From contig JAJECP010000036.1 in the NCBI GenBank assembly GCA_022821985.1, forward strand, positions 1-64,000: 64,000 nucleotides of DNA. The letters are read 5' to 3'. A program made the translations under genes and the position numbers. Under the pieces are notes generated by a model. That model made no database searches, was not told where the DNA came from, and saw only the letters and a program-made list of their open reading frames with translations. Origin of the DNA: Acidimicrobiia bacterium (lineage in GTDB: Bacteria > Actinomycetota > Acidimicrobiia > Acidimicrobiales > Poriferisodalaceae). Positions 26,983-37,593 of the stretch are shown here, piece by piece. Position 1 is the stretch's first letter. Each line of letters begins with the position of its first letter.

Positions 26983-27810
26983 ATGCCCAAACGCTCGCAA
27001 GCCCCAGTCTCGACTGATATCGCGACACGGTGCGAAGTCGGTCCTCGGGGTCGGCAGGAAGATCGCGTTCGCACAGTCGTGAACAACGACGGTTCGTGGA
27101 TGATGGCGGTGGCAGACGGGCTGGGCGGCCATCCGTTCGGAGATGAGGCGGCGCAGGCGGCGGTGGATGCGTTGCCAGAACGGATCAGCAGGCCCGCCGA
27201 GATGGCGGCGGCGTTCGATGCGGCCAACGCGGCGACGTGGGCGCTGCATCCGGAGATGAGGAGCCCCGACGAGGGTCTGTCGTCAGTGATCGCATTGACA
27301 ACGTTGGTGGTTGCAGCGTGGACTCCCCAGAGCGGCCTGTTGGTGTCGTGGGTGGGGGATTCGATGGCGTTCTTGGTGCCGGTAGCTGGCGGGCCGGGGT
27401 GGCACAGCACCCCGCACGGCGGTCCCATGGGATTCGTGAGCCGTGGCATCGGCGTGTTCCGTGCGGGTCATGGCGACGGTTACGAGCTGCCGCCTGGCCA
27501 TCTCGAGAATCTGAGCGACGATGTCCCGGCTGGACGTGTCGAGGGCTGGATCGACGATCAGGGGCTGCTGGTGGTGCTGGCGAGCGACGGACTGTTCGAC
27601 CCGGTCCTGATGGCTCACGACAGGGGCTGGTTCGGCGACGATCCCGACGACCTCAGCCTCGGCTTCGCGCTGCCGCCCGACCAGCGGGGCTCCGCCGATG
27701 CCGTGGCCGACACGTTGATGGACACCGCCCAGTTCGCCGGCCTGATCGACAACACCACCATCGCAGTGGCCCGCATCGCCGGAACTGGGAGTGGAGCTAA
27801 GGGGAATTGA
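26983..27810 (+). CDS. PP2C-family (PPM) protein serine/threonine phosphatase
   Basis: The 275-residue protein carries the PPM motifs: VGPRGRQEDRV (motif 1, with QED in place of the common NQD), VADGLGGHPFGDEAA (motif 2), VSWVGDSMAF, VVLASDGLFD with a metal Asp, and DNTTIAV at the end. It would remove phosphate from Ser/Thr residues in a Mn/Mg-dependent way. No kinase gene is nearby. The last 19 bases, including the stop, overlap the 3' end of the convergent tRNA-Ala gene. Confidence 0.88.
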   Translation: MPKRSQAPVSTDIATRCEVGPRGRQEDRVRTVVNNDGSWMMAVADGLGGHPFGDEAAQAAVDALPERISRPAEMAAAFDAANAATWALHPEMRSPDEGLSSVIALTTLVVAAWTPQSGLLVSWVGDSMAFLVPVAGGPGWHSTPHGGPMGFVSRGIGVFRAGHGDGYELPPGHLENLSDDVPAGRVEGWIDDQGLLVVLASDGLFDPVLMAHDRGWFGDDPDDLSLGFALPPDQRGSADAVADTLMDTAQFAGLIDNTTIAVARIAGTGSGAKGN

Positions 27811-27864
27811 ACCCCTGACCTCTTCCATGCCATGGAAGCGCTCTACCAACTGAGCTATAGCCCC
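27792..27864 (-). tRNA. tRNA-Ala (anticodon GGC)
   Basis: The minus strand folds as a cloverleaf of 73 bases. The acceptor GGGGCTA pairs with TAGCTCC, the D-arm includes AGCTCAGTTGGTAGAGC, and the anticodon stem CTTCC/GGAAG encloses ATGGCAT with anticodon GGC. The T-arm is GGGGTTCAATTCCCC. The discriminator is A, and no CCA is encoded. The G3-U70 wobble in the acceptor is the identity element of alanine tRNA. The 3' end overlaps the stop of the PP2C gene. Confidence 0.96.
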
Positions 27865-27964
27865 GAGGCTCCACGACGATACCAGCGCGCTGCTCAGAAC
27901 TGAGAGTGGATCGAGAGGGCGATCGGGCGCGCAAGCGGTGCGCTGCGGGCATATCGTCGGGCAC

Positions 27965-28351
27965 ATGAGCATCCCCGTGGAGCCCGGCGACATCGGCAAG
28001 CAGATGGAGCAGTTCGGCGACGCTGCGTACGTGCTGACGGTGCGCGACGATGCCACGCCGCACATCGCCCACTTGGCGATGCGGCTCGACGGCGAGGTGC
28101 TGCGGTGCGGCGCCAGCCGTTCGGCTGCGGCCAACGTGGCGCAGCGGCCGACGATCTCAGTGCTGTGGCCGCCGTACGAGCCGGGCGGCTACTCGATGAT
28201 CGTCGACGCCGTGGCCCGCACGGTCGACAGTGCCGACGGGCCCGAGCTGGAACTGCGGCCGACCAATGGCGTCCTGCACCGGCCTGCAACGCCGGCAACC
28301 CCGGCGACCAATCCCAACTGCAGCTCCGACTGCGCCCCGCTCAGCGCCTGA
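27965..28351 (+). CDS. Pyridoxamine-5'-phosphate-oxidase-fold (FMN/F420-binding-type) protein
   Basis: The 128-residue protein has a split-barrel pattern: FGDAAYVLTVRDDATPHIAHL, then VLRCGASRSAAANVAQRPTISVLW. The pattern of AANV followed by RPTISVLWPP is typical of PNPOx-like flavin or F420 split-barrel proteins. The last 35 residues (Pro/Ala/Thr-rich, with a Cys pair) are low complexity. ATG 27965 is preferred over upstream in-frame codons. The reaction is unknown. Confidence 0.7.
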   Translation: MSIPVEPGDIGKQMEQFGDAAYVLTVRDDATPHIAHLAMRLDGEVLRCGASRSAAANVAQRPTISVLWPPYEPGGYSMIVDAVARTVDSADGPELELRPTNGVLHRPATPATPATNPNCSSDCAPLSA

Positions 28352-28437
28352 GCCAGCGGGCGCTAGCTCTCCAGGTCCGCTGCTGCGCCTGATGCTTCAG
28401 CGACGCTTCGAGCTAGCTGGCGCTAGCTCTTCAGGTC
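28351..28437. repeat. 27-bp direct repeat flanking the 3' end of the LLM oxidoreductase gene
   Basis: Bases 28351-28377 and 28411-28437 match at 24 of 27 positions, both ending in GCGCTAGCTCTYCAGGTC. The second copy contains the stop codon (28423-28425) and last codons of the minus-strand oxidoreductase gene. The first copy therefore looks like a duplicated gene end 60 bp downstream. The rest of the 71-base gap holds no gene. Confidence 0.85.
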
Positions 28438-29436
28438 GTTGAAGATCGTCTCCCAGCGGGAGCGGTCACCCTTGTAGGGGGCGTAGAAGCTGACCCGGTC
28501 GACGACGTCGTCGAATCGGCGCTTCAGCTCGGTGGCCACCTGCTCGGGCTCGGCCACTACGGCGAACGCATCGAGGATGTCGTCGTCCACCAGGTTGGCC
28601 ATCTCGACCCAGCGGCCCTCCTTGGACATGGCGTTCAGCTCGGTCTGCATGTCGCCCCAGCCATGGCAGTCCAAGACCGGCCGGTACGCCGGCGTGGAGC
28701 CGTAGAACGCCACCTGCTGCTTGGTGGCCTGGCGCGCCTTCTCCATGTCCTCTTCGGTGTTGCCGGTCACGATGAACGACGGCCCCGAGATGGTGATCTC
28801 GCTCGGGTCGCGGCCGGCCCGGGCAGCACCCCGCTCGAGCGCCGGGATCGTTTCCTCGCGCAGGTACTTCTCGGTGGTGAAGCCGTGGCAGAGGAAGATG
28901 TCGCAGGTTTCGCCCGCCACAGCGGTCATCAGCGGGCCCACACCCGCCAGCGCCAACCGGGGGGTGCCGTAGGGATTCGGACCGGGATCGAAGAACGGCG
29001 TCATCAGCGTGTGCTCGTAGAAGTCGCCGCGGAAGTTCAGCTTCTCGCCGTTGTTCCAGCAGTCCCAGATGGCCTTGATCGCCATGATCATCTCGCGCAT
29101 GCGAGCAGCCGGCTTGGACCACTCCATCGAGAACCGCCGGGTGATGTGCGGGCGGATCTGGCTGCCCAACCCCAGGATGAACCGCCCTTCCGACAGCGTC
29201 TGGATGTCGTTGGCGCTGTAGGCCAGCGTCATCGGGTTGCGGGCAAAGCCCACCGCGATGTTCGTGCCGAGGTCCACCGTCTCGGTTGCGTGCGCGATGA
29301 GCGGGAGCATCGTGAACGGATCGTGGCTGGTCTCTGGCACCCACAAACCGTCGTAACCCAATGCTTCTTGTTCTCGACTCGACTCCATCAGGTTGTCGAA
29401 TCCGCTTGTGACTCCGAGGCCGCCGTCTACCTTCAT
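28423..29436 (-). CDS. LLM-class (luciferase-like) F420-dependent oxidoreductase
   Basis: The 337-residue TIM-barrel protein begins MKVDGGLGVTSGFDN and carries ALGYDGLWVPETSHDPF, GTNIAVGFARNPM, LSEGRFILGLGSQIRPH and a late GPSFIVTGNTEEDMEKAR. This matches the actinobacterial F420-dependent LLM family (TIGR03617-like). Most use coenzyme F420 and not FMN for hydride transfer. The ATG at 29436 is the conserved start; the frame is open upstream. The phosphotransferase gene at 29454 lies just upstream on the same strand, so an operon is likely. Confidence 0.88.
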   Translation of the reverse strand: MKVDGGLGVTSGFDNLMESSREQEALGYDGLWVPETSHDPFTMLPLIAHATETVDLGTNIAVGFARNPMTLAYSANDIQTLSEGRFILGLGSQIRPHITRRFSMEWSKPAARMREMIMAIKAIWDCWNNGEKLNFRGDFYEHTLMTPFFDPGPNPYGTPRLALAGVGPLMTAVAGETCDIFLCHGFTTEKYLREETIPALERGAARAGRDPSEITISGPSFIVTGNTEEDMEKARQATKQQVAFYGSTPAYRPVLDCHGWGDMQTELNAMSKEGRWVEMANLVDDDILDAFAVVAEPEQVATELKRRFDDVVDRVSFYAPYKGDRSRWETIFNDLKS

Positions 29437-29453
29437 GGCCGGGAGAGTAGCGG

Positions 29454-30500
29454 CTAGAGGTTTGCCAGCACCGACTCGGCTCGCTCGGCCAGCGACACGA
29501 TGCTCTGCGGGAATTCGTGGACCTCTGGGGGAATCTCGGGGATCGCGCCGCCCACGTAGCGCGCATGGACGCCCTCGAGGATGCAGGCCAGGCGCCAGCT
29601 CGCAAAGGCGAAGTGCCATTCGATGTTGCTGATGTCGCGGCCGGTCAGCTCGGCGTAGGCGTGAGCGAGCTGGTCGCGGGTCCAGAAGCCCTCGGCCGAG
29701 GTGGCGTCGTGCCCCAGCGGGTTGAAGCCGTCGTCGGCCTCGACCCAGTAGCCGAGCAGGAATCCCAGCTCCGCGACCGGGTCGCCCAGCGTGGAGATCT
29801 CCCAGTCCAGCACGGCCGCCAGGTCTCCGTCGGTGGTGGAGAGGCAGTTGTCGAGGCGGTAGTCGCCGTGGACCAGGGTGGCCTCGGTCTGCGGCGGGAT
29901 CGAGGCCACCAGCACATCGTGGACGCGTTCGATGATCGGCAGGTCCCGCGACGTCATGGCGTTGAACTGGCGCCGCCAGACGTGGAGCTGGCGAGCCACG
30001 TAGTCCTCCGGCCGACCGAGCGTGGCGAGCCCCGTGGCCTCCAAGTCGGTGCCGTGGATAGCGGCGAGCACCTCCACCATCCGCAGGCTCAGCGCCCCGC
30101 GGGCCTCAGGGGTGAGCGTCTCGGCGTCGTCGTGCGAGCGCAGCACTGTGCCGTCGACGAAGTCGGTCACATAGAAGTCGGCGCCGTTCACCTCGGCGTC
30201 AGTGCACAGGCCCACGACCGGCGGAGTAGGGACCCCGGTGGGCTCCAGCGATGACAGCAGGCGATGCTCGCGCACCATGTCATGCGCCCCAGCCAGCAAG
30301 TGCGCCAGCGGCGGGCGGCGCAGCACCCACCGGCAGCCCGCGGCGTCGCTGACGCGGTAGGTGAGGTTGGAGTGCCCGCCGGCGATGATCTCGAACTGCA
30401 GTGGCGGGCTGAGCTCGACTCGTTCGGCCATCCACGCCGTGACCGGCCCGGGATCGATGCCGGCGACCGGACTGCTGGCATCGGAGACTGCGTCAGACAC
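29454..30500 (-). CDS. ACAD10/11-like phosphotransferase (APH fold)
   Basis: The 348-residue protein has IAGGHSNLTYRVSDAAG, the catalytic LVHGDYRLDNCL and LDWEISTLGDPVAELGFLLGYW. It is a paralogue of the gene at 12734 with the same motif set. By analogy with ACAD10/11 it may phosphorylate 4-hydroxyacyl-CoA so that the hydroxyl can be eliminated. It is upstream of the LLM oxidoreductase by 17 bases and divergent from the MFS gene. Confidence 0.85.
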   Translation of the reverse strand: MSDAVSDASSPVAGIDPGPVTAWMAERVELSPPLQFEIIAGGHSNLTYRVSDAAGCRWVLRRPPLAHLLAGAHDMVREHRLLSSLEPTGVPTPPVVGLCTDAEVNGADFYVTDFVDGTVLRSHDDAETLTPEARGALSLRMVEVLAAIHGTDLEATGLATLGRPEDYVARQLHVWRRQFNAMTSRDLPIIERVHDVLVASIPPQTEATLVHGDYRLDNCLSTTDGDLAAVLDWEISTLGDPVAELGFLLGYWVEADDGFNPLGHDATSAEGFWTRDQLAHAYAELTGRDISNIEWHFAFASWRLACILEGVHARYVGGAIPEIPPEVHEFPQSIVSLAERAESVLANL

Positions 30501-30591
30501 CGTCGTTCCCTCGTCGCGTCGACCTCACAGCGCTCCATCATGGCCGCCGCGATGCCGTAGTGCCCACCGCCAGCGCCAATACGCTTCGCCG

Positions 30592-31749
30592 GTGCTGTTC
30601 GTGACGATCTACACCACGCAGTTCCTCGTCACGGCCTCGATGGGCGTCATCTTCGCCTACCTGGCGGACCTGCAGGATCGATACGGCCTCTCCCACCTGG
30701 AGCTGGGCATGGTGGCCGCCGCCGGCTTCGTTGCCGGCTTGGCAGCGCAGCTGCTGCTCTCGCCGCTGGTCGACCGGGGCCACCACCGTCTCGTGGCATG
30801 GATCTCGGTGGCTGCAGCAGTGTTCGGCGCTTTTGGATTCGTGTTCGCGGAGGACACATGGTCGCTGGTGACGAGCCGGGCCTTGGCCGGCCTCTCCTTC
30901 GGACTGTTCGGTCTCGTTGCGCGCAAGGCGCTGATCGGGCGCGACATCAGCGGCAGCGGCGCCAAGGTGGGAGGCCTGCTGTCGTGCGCTGTGGCGGGAT
31001 TCATCAGCGGTCCAGCGATCGGGGCGGCGCTCAGCAGCGTTTCGTTCGAGGCCCCGTTCCTTCTCACCGGCACGCTGATGCTGGCGCTCGGACCGGTTGC
31101 GGCAGTGCTGATCTCGAAGTCGCCGATCGCCGCGGCCGCGGTGGACTACTCGCATCTCGCGAACCTGCTCCGCCGCCCGCGGGTCCAGGCGGCCATCTGC
31201 GTACACGTCGGCGTGTGGGGCCTGATCGGCATCTTCGACGCGACCGTCGACCGTTACCTCACCGACGTGGGATTGTCGTCGGCAGAACTGGCCGTGGGGC
31301 TGCTCATCATCGGCATCCCGCTGATGGCGTTGCCGCCGTACACCGGCGCCCTGGCCGAACGCCTCGGCGGAGGTCGCGTCGGTGTCCCCGCACTGCTGCT
31401 CTTTGTCCCGGCTGTGCTGCTGTATGGCTGGATCGGGGGACTGGCGAGCTTCATCGCCGTCGGCCTCGCCGAAGCGGTCACCGAGTCGTATGGCGTGATG
31501 GGTGCCCAAGTGCTCGTGCTCGAGGCCACGGGTGCCGAGCAAGCGGCCATGGGGACCGGGGTGCTGGAGGCTGTCGGCCTGCTCGTCGCGGCTGGCGCCG
31601 CATTCGGCGGCCCGCCGCTGTACGGCCAGTTCGGGCCGCGTTGGCTGTTCGGCGGCTGGGCGGTGGCGTGCCTGTTCCTCGCGGTGATCGCGATGCTGAG
31701 ACTGAAAGCAGTGAAAATCCCACCAAAGGTCATCACACAGCCTCACTAG
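30592..31749 (+). CDS. Major facilitator superfamily transporter
   Basis: The 385-residue, very hydrophobic protein has about 12 predicted membrane segments and MFS layout. DRGHHRLV after the second segment stands for the GxxxDRxGRR loop-2/3 motif. ARKALIGRD follows segment 5, and ERLGGGRVGVP is the second-half repeat of the loop. The GTG at 30592 begins the first membrane helix; upstream sequence in this frame is not protein-like. The cargo is unknown. It ends 10 bases before comEA. Confidence 0.8.
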   Translation: MLFVTIYTTQFLVTASMGVIFAYLADLQDRYGLSHLELGMVAAAGFVAGLAAQLLLSPLVDRGHHRLVAWISVAAAVFGAFGFVFAEDTWSLVTSRALAGLSFGLFGLVARKALIGRDISGSGAKVGGLLSCAVAGFISGPAIGAALSSVSFEAPFLLTGTLMLALGPVAAVLISKSPIAAAAVDYSHLANLLRRPRVQAAICVHVGVWGLIGIFDATVDRYLTDVGLSSAELAVGLLIIGIPLMALPPYTGALAERLGGGRVGVPALLLFVPAVLLYGWIGGLASFIAVGLAEAVTESYGVMGAQVLVLEATGAEQAAMGTGVLEAVGLLVAAGAAFGGPPLYGQFGPRWLFGGWAVACLFLAVIAMLRLKAVKIPPKVITQPH

Positions 31750-31759
31750 GGTCGCGTTC

Positions 31760-32419
31760 ATGCGGGCGCCGGGCCCAGGGCCCTCAGCACATGGGCGCTC
31801 CACCGACTGGCGTTCTGTGGCGACTGAGGCAGCCGGTTTCGCTCGGCGGATCGGCATGGTGCCGGCTTTGGTGCTGCTCAGTGCTGTCGGCGCGATGGTT
31901 GCTGCAGGATTTCTGGCCGGGGTGCGGCACGGCTCGCCCGAGCCCATCGAGCTGCCCCTCGCAGCGGCCGAAGCACCGCTCCCGGTAGCGACGACGCAGC
32001 CGTCGCTGCTGAAGGTGCACCTCGCCGGCGCGGTGCGCCAGCCAGGGCTCTACGACGTCCCTGCCGGGTCGCGAGTAGGTGACTTGGTCGACACAGCCGG
32101 TGGGCTCGAAGCCGACGCCGATGACGCAGCGGTCAACTTGGCAGAGCGGCTGAGCGACGGGCAGCAGATCTATGTGCCGGTGGAGGGCGAGCTGCCTGCC
32201 GGCGAGGAGCCGGGTTCAGATCTCGCCGGACCGATCGACGTCAACACCGCCACGGCATCGCAGCTCGACGAGCTGCCGGGCATCGGCCCATCCCTGGCGA
32301 CGGCAATCATCGCCTACAGGGCCGAGCACGGGCCGTTCGCGACGCTGGATGCGCTTGAGCAGGTACCCGGGATCGGGCCCTCCAAGCTGTTGCGGCTACG
32401 GCCCCATGCAACCGTCTGA
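31760..32419 (+). CDS. comEA: ComEA-like DNA receptor for transformation (SLBB + helix-hairpin-helix)
   Basis: The 219-residue protein has one N-terminal membrane anchor (about 33-52, VPALVLLSAVGAMVAAGFLA). An SLBB domain follows (LKVHLAGAVRQPGLYDVPAG). A tandem helix-hairpin-helix domain (IDVNTATASQLDELPGIG, then LEQVPGIGPSKL) ends it. ComEA binds incoming double-stranded DNA outside the membrane. It lies directly before comEC and their frames overlap (comEC ATG at 32406), typical of the competence operon. Confidence 0.92.
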   Translation: MRAPGPGPSAHGRSTDWRSVATEAAGFARRIGMVPALVLLSAVGAMVAAGFLAGVRHGSPEPIELPLAAAEAPLPVATTQPSLLKVHLAGAVRQPGLYDVPAGSRVGDLVDTAGGLEADADDAAVNLAERLSDGQQIYVPVEGELPAGEEPGSDLAGPIDVNTATASQLDELPGIGPSLATAIIAYRAEHGPFATLDALEQVPGIGPSKLLRLRPHATV

Positions 32420-34352
32420 ACCGTCCTTGTCGCCGATGCCGTCGTACCGGCCGGTCCTGTCCGCTCCGCCGTTCCGATCGGGCCCGCCACGGGCGGCGCC
32501 TCGGCGGTTTGGGGGTCTCAGCGCCGTTGCCGACCGGTGGCTGGTGGCAGGCGCAATCGCCACCGCCGCAGGTGCATTGTGGGCGCCCCCGGTGTCGCTG
32601 TGGCGGGGATCGTGGTGGTGGAGCGCCGCTCTGGGCATCGGGCTCGGTGCCGCGGGCATTGCGACCCGTGCGCGCCTGCTCATCCCGGCCGGCTTGCTGG
32701 TGCTCGCCGTGGTCGCCATGAGCGCCCAGGTCGCCCAGCTGAGCGCCGTGACCGGGGGAGACTTCGACGGCGAGGTGCACCTGGTCGGCGATCCCCGGTG
32801 GCGGTCTGGCGCATTGGTCGTGCCGTTCGGCGCCGAGATCGACGGTGCCCAGCACCGGTGGGAGGGCTGGGCACGGGGACCGGCGGCATGGCGGCTGGAA
32901 GACGCAGCGATGGGGGAGCGCTGGCGCCTGAGCGTGAGCGCGGAACCGGCAGAGCCCGCCGACCGTCCCTTCCTGTGGCCTCGGCATCTCGCAGGGACTG
33001 CACAGATCCGCACAGCGCACCGTCTCGACGGCGGCGGCGCGCCGTTCCGCATCGCGAACTCGCTGCGCGGGCTCGTGGAGGCGTCGGGCCAATCGCTGTC
33101 GCAGCGGGATGCAGCGCTGCTCGCCGGCTTCGTGTACGGCGACGACCGGGGCCAGCTTCCCGAGGTCGTTCACGACTTCCGGGAGACGTCGCTCACCCAC
33201 CTGCTCGCCGTGTCGGGTTCGAATGTGGCGTTCGTGCTGCTGCTGTTCGCACCCTTGCTGGCCGGGCTGCCACCGCGGACCCGGCTGGTCGCCGTGGCAG
33301 TGTTGCTCGTTCAGTTCGCCGTGCTGACCAGGGGTGAGCCCTCGGTGCTGCGAGCGTGCGTGCTCGCATCTCTCGCCGTGGGCGCGCACGCCGTCGGCCG
33401 GCGGGCATCGGCGGCGCGGCTGCTGGCGCTGGCGATCATCGTGCTGCTGCTCGTTGACCCGCTGCTCGTCCGCTCGGTGGGCTTCCAGCTGTCGGTTGCC
33501 GCCACTGCCGCAATCGTGATCGGGGCTCGCCGCGTCGCCCGCCTGCTGTGGGGGCCGCCGTGGCTGCGCTTGGCGCTTGCAGCCACCCTGAGCGCACAGG
33601 CGGGGGTGCTGCCCGTGCAGCTCGCCGTCTTCGGCTCGTTGCCGCTCGTGAGCATTCCCGCCAATGTCCTGGCGGGACCCGTCGCAGGCCCAGCCATGGT
33701 CTGGGGCCTCGTCGGCGGCCTCACGGGCGGCTTGGCCGGCGATGCAGTCGCATCGGTGCTGCACCTGCCGACCAAGTTGATGATGGGGTGGGTTGCGGGG
33801 GTGGCACGTTGGGGTGCATCACTGGGCTGGCCGCAGATCGAGGCCGCTGAATTGACCGCCGTGGCTGCGGTTGCCGGATGCTGCACTGGGCTGTATGTGA
33901 TGGCACCGCGCCTGTTCGGGAGCCTGGCCGGCGCGCTGCGCAGCCTGTCGATGGTCGCGGCCGGCGTCGGAGTCTGGGCCGCAGCCAGCACCCACCGACC
34001 TGCGCCTCCGGCGGGGCTGCACCTTGCCGTCCAGCACACCGACCCTGTTGTCGTGGTGGTGGATCGCCCGGATCCGGCACGTGCGCTCGGCCAGCTCGCC
34101 GCCGCGGGAATCGACCGCATCGACGTGCTCATAGCGCGCTCGGCGAGCCGTGCCGGGCGCGAAGCGGTACGCGCCCTCGACGCCCGGCACGACATCTCCC
34201 AGGTCTTCGCACCGGTGGGCCTCGGCGGCCGGGTCCCGTATGACGCAGTGACCGCGCCCGTCGCAGTCGCAGGGCTCACGGTGGAGCCCACCGCAGAGCG
34301 CCTGCACGTCTCAGCAGAACTAGCGTCGACAGAATGGCAGGCGGTGCCGTGA
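32406..34352 (+). CDS. comEC: ComEC/Rec2-family DNA-uptake channel, apparently without a functional metallo-beta-lactamase domain
   Basis: The 648-residue protein has N-terminal membrane helices, a soluble OB-like domain, and the competence core. In the core, ALLAGFVYGDDRGQLP and TSLTHLLAVSGSNVAFVLLL are the family signature. More helices follow. The C-terminal about 120 residues (HLAVQHTDPVVVVVDRPD) occupy the place of the beta-lactamase-like nuclease domain but lack HxHxDH, so nuclease activity seems lost. ComEC moves single-stranded DNA into the cytoplasm. It overlaps both comEA and holA. Confidence 0.9.
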   Translation: MQPSEPSLSPMPSYRPVLSAPPFRSGPPRAAPRRFGGLSAVADRWLVAGAIATAAGALWAPPVSLWRGSWWWSAALGIGLGAAGIATRARLLIPAGLLVLAVVAMSAQVAQLSAVTGGDFDGEVHLVGDPRWRSGALVVPFGAEIDGAQHRWEGWARGPAAWRLEDAAMGERWRLSVSAEPAEPADRPFLWPRHLAGTAQIRTAHRLDGGGAPFRIANSLRGLVEASGQSLSQRDAALLAGFVYGDDRGQLPEVVHDFRETSLTHLLAVSGSNVAFVLLLFAPLLAGLPPRTRLVAVAVLLVQFAVLTRGEPSVLRACVLASLAVGAHAVGRRASAARLLALAIIVLLLVDPLLVRSVGFQLSVAATAAIVIGARRVARLLWGPPWLRLALAATLSAQAGVLPVQLAVFGSLPLVSIPANVLAGPVAGPAMVWGLVGGLTGGLAGDAVASVLHLPTKLMMGWVAGVARWGASLGWPQIEAAELTAVAAVAGCCTGLYVMAPRLFGSLAGALRSLSMVAAGVGVWAAASTHRPAPPAGLHLAVQHTDPVVVVVDRPDPARALGQLAAAGIDRIDVLIARSASRAGREAVRALDARHDISQVFAPVGLGGRVPYDAVTAPVAVAGLTVEPTAERLHVSAELASTEWQAVP

Positions 34353-35305
34353 GGTTGGTCAGCGGTGCTGACGAGATTCTCACAGCCGAGGCGGTGCGAA
34401 CTGCCGTCGCCGAGCTCGTGGGCGATGCCGACCGGGCAGAAGTGCTGGATGAGTTCGCCGGCGACGAGTACACGCTGAACGATGTCGTCATCTCGGCATC
34501 GACGCCGCCGATGCTGGCAACCCACCGAGTCGTCGCCGCACGGGGGCTCAGCCGCTTCGGCGCGGCGGATCTTGCCCCGCTGATCGCGTGGCTGGACGAT
34601 CCCTGCCCCACCACCGACCTGGTGCTCGAGTGGGACTCCGGTCGTGTGCCGCGCCCGCTGGCCGAAGCCGTCGAGGCCAGCGGAGGGCACCGGGTCGCAT
34701 CCGATGTGCCCGGCGGGGCGCGCAATCGCCGGACCTGGCTGGAGGAGCGCCTCGCGGAGGCACCGGTCCAGCTCGATGCCCGAGCCCGAGCGAGCCTCGT
34801 CGACCACCTCGGCGCCGAACTCAGCCGCCTCGGAGCGCTGCTCGACACGCTGGCAGCGGTCTTCGGCGAAGGCGCCCGTCTGGATGCCGACGACGTGCTG
34901 CCCTACCTCGGCGCCGAGGGCGATGTGCCGCCGTGGGAGCTGACCGACGCGATCGACCGGGGGAACGTGAATGCGACCCTCGCAGTGCTGCAGCGCATGT
35001 GGGGTGCGGGCCGGCACCCCTTGGCAGTCACGGCCACCGTCGCCAACCACATCACCCGGATGGCCCGCCTGGACGGCGCCGGCGCCGCTAACGAAAAGGA
35101 GGCCGCTGCCGTGCTGGGCCTGCGCGGCTCCACGTTTCCGGCCCGCAAGGCGATGGATGGATGCCGACGGCGGGGCAGCGAGGGGATTGCCCGAGCCGTC
35201 GAGCTGCTCGCAGCGGCCGACATGGACATGCGCGGGCGGTCCGGACTCGACGCTCGCTGCGTTGCCGAGATCCTGTGTGCGCGGCTCGCCGCCGGCGCCC
35301 GCTGA
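34334..35305 (+). CDS. holA: DNA polymerase III delta subunit
   Basis: The 323-residue protein aligns in layout with HolA of actinobacteria: VRLVSGADEILTAEAVR at the start, a Rossmann-like segment, ARASLVDHLGAELSRLGALLDTLA in the middle, and VTATVANHITRMARLDGA with an MDGCRRRGSEG region near the end. The delta subunit opens the beta clamp in the clamp loader. Its position after comEC and opposite rpsT is the standard actinobacterial arrangement, which strengthens the call. The start overlaps comEC by 19 bases. Confidence 0.9.
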   Translation: MAGGAVRLVSGADEILTAEAVRTAVAELVGDADRAEVLDEFAGDEYTLNDVVISASTPPMLATHRVVAARGLSRFGAADLAPLIAWLDDPCPTTDLVLEWDSGRVPRPLAEAVEASGGHRVASDVPGGARNRRTWLEERLAEAPVQLDARARASLVDHLGAELSRLGALLDTLAAVFGEGARLDADDVLPYLGAEGDVPPWELTDAIDRGNVNATLAVLQRMWGAGRHPLAVTATVANHITRMARLDGAGAANEKEAAAVLGLRGSTFPARKAMDGCRRRGSEGIARAVELLAAADMDMRGRSGLDARCVAEILCARLAAGAR

Positions 35306-35313
35306 GGGAAGCG

Positions 35314-35577
35314 CTAGACGCCGTTGCGCGATACCGAGCGAGTGATCAGACGCGACTTGCGCCGGCCCGCCTCGTTCCGGTGGATGACACCCTTGGCGGC
35401 GGCCTTGTCGAGCCGCTTCTGAGCGAGACGGATGAGCTCGTCGGTGGGCTCGCCCGCCTCGGCGGCTGCCATCACCGCCTTCTCGCGCGTCCGCAGTTCT
35501 GAGCGCACGGCACGATTGCGCACGCGTCGCGCCTCGTTCTGACGATTGCGCTTGATCTGGCTCTTGATGTTGGCCAC
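35314..35577 (-). CDS. rpsT: 30S ribosomal protein S20
   Basis: The 87-residue basic protein begins with GTG and reads ANIKSQIKRNRQNEARRVRN, then ELRTREKAVMAAAEAG and KGVIHRNEAGRRKSRL, the normal S20 sequence. It binds 16S rRNA near the 5' domain and helix 44. GGAGAG lies 8 bases beyond a spacer before the GTG. It converges with holA, 8 bases apart, and diverges from lepA. Confidence 0.97.
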   Translation of the reverse strand: MANIKSQIKRNRQNEARRVRNRAVRSELRTREKAVMAAAEAGEPTDELIRLAQKRLDKAAAKGVIHRNEAGRRKSRLITRSVSRNGV

Positions 35578-35724
35578 GAAGGCATGCTCTCCGTCTCGAA
35601 ACCGGCCCCGCAGGGTACCGTGCGCCCTGCGATGCCCCACGTGCCCCCAAGAGGCTGAGCCGAACGGCGAAGCCGTGGCCCGAGCGGCCCGTGAGCGGAG
35701 CGAACAAGAGCGGGAAGTAACCAG

Positions 35725-37518
<1,794 letters not shown>

Positions 37519-37593
37519 GTTGCGCCGGCCCGAAGCTGGCCTGAAGGGGGTCGGTAGCATCGGGTTATTGCGGGTACGGCCTGCGGAGGGGTG

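Noticed and set aside
37519-37593. CIRCE operator near hrcA
   Set aside because: No TTAGCACTC/GAGTGCTAA pair is present in this gap.
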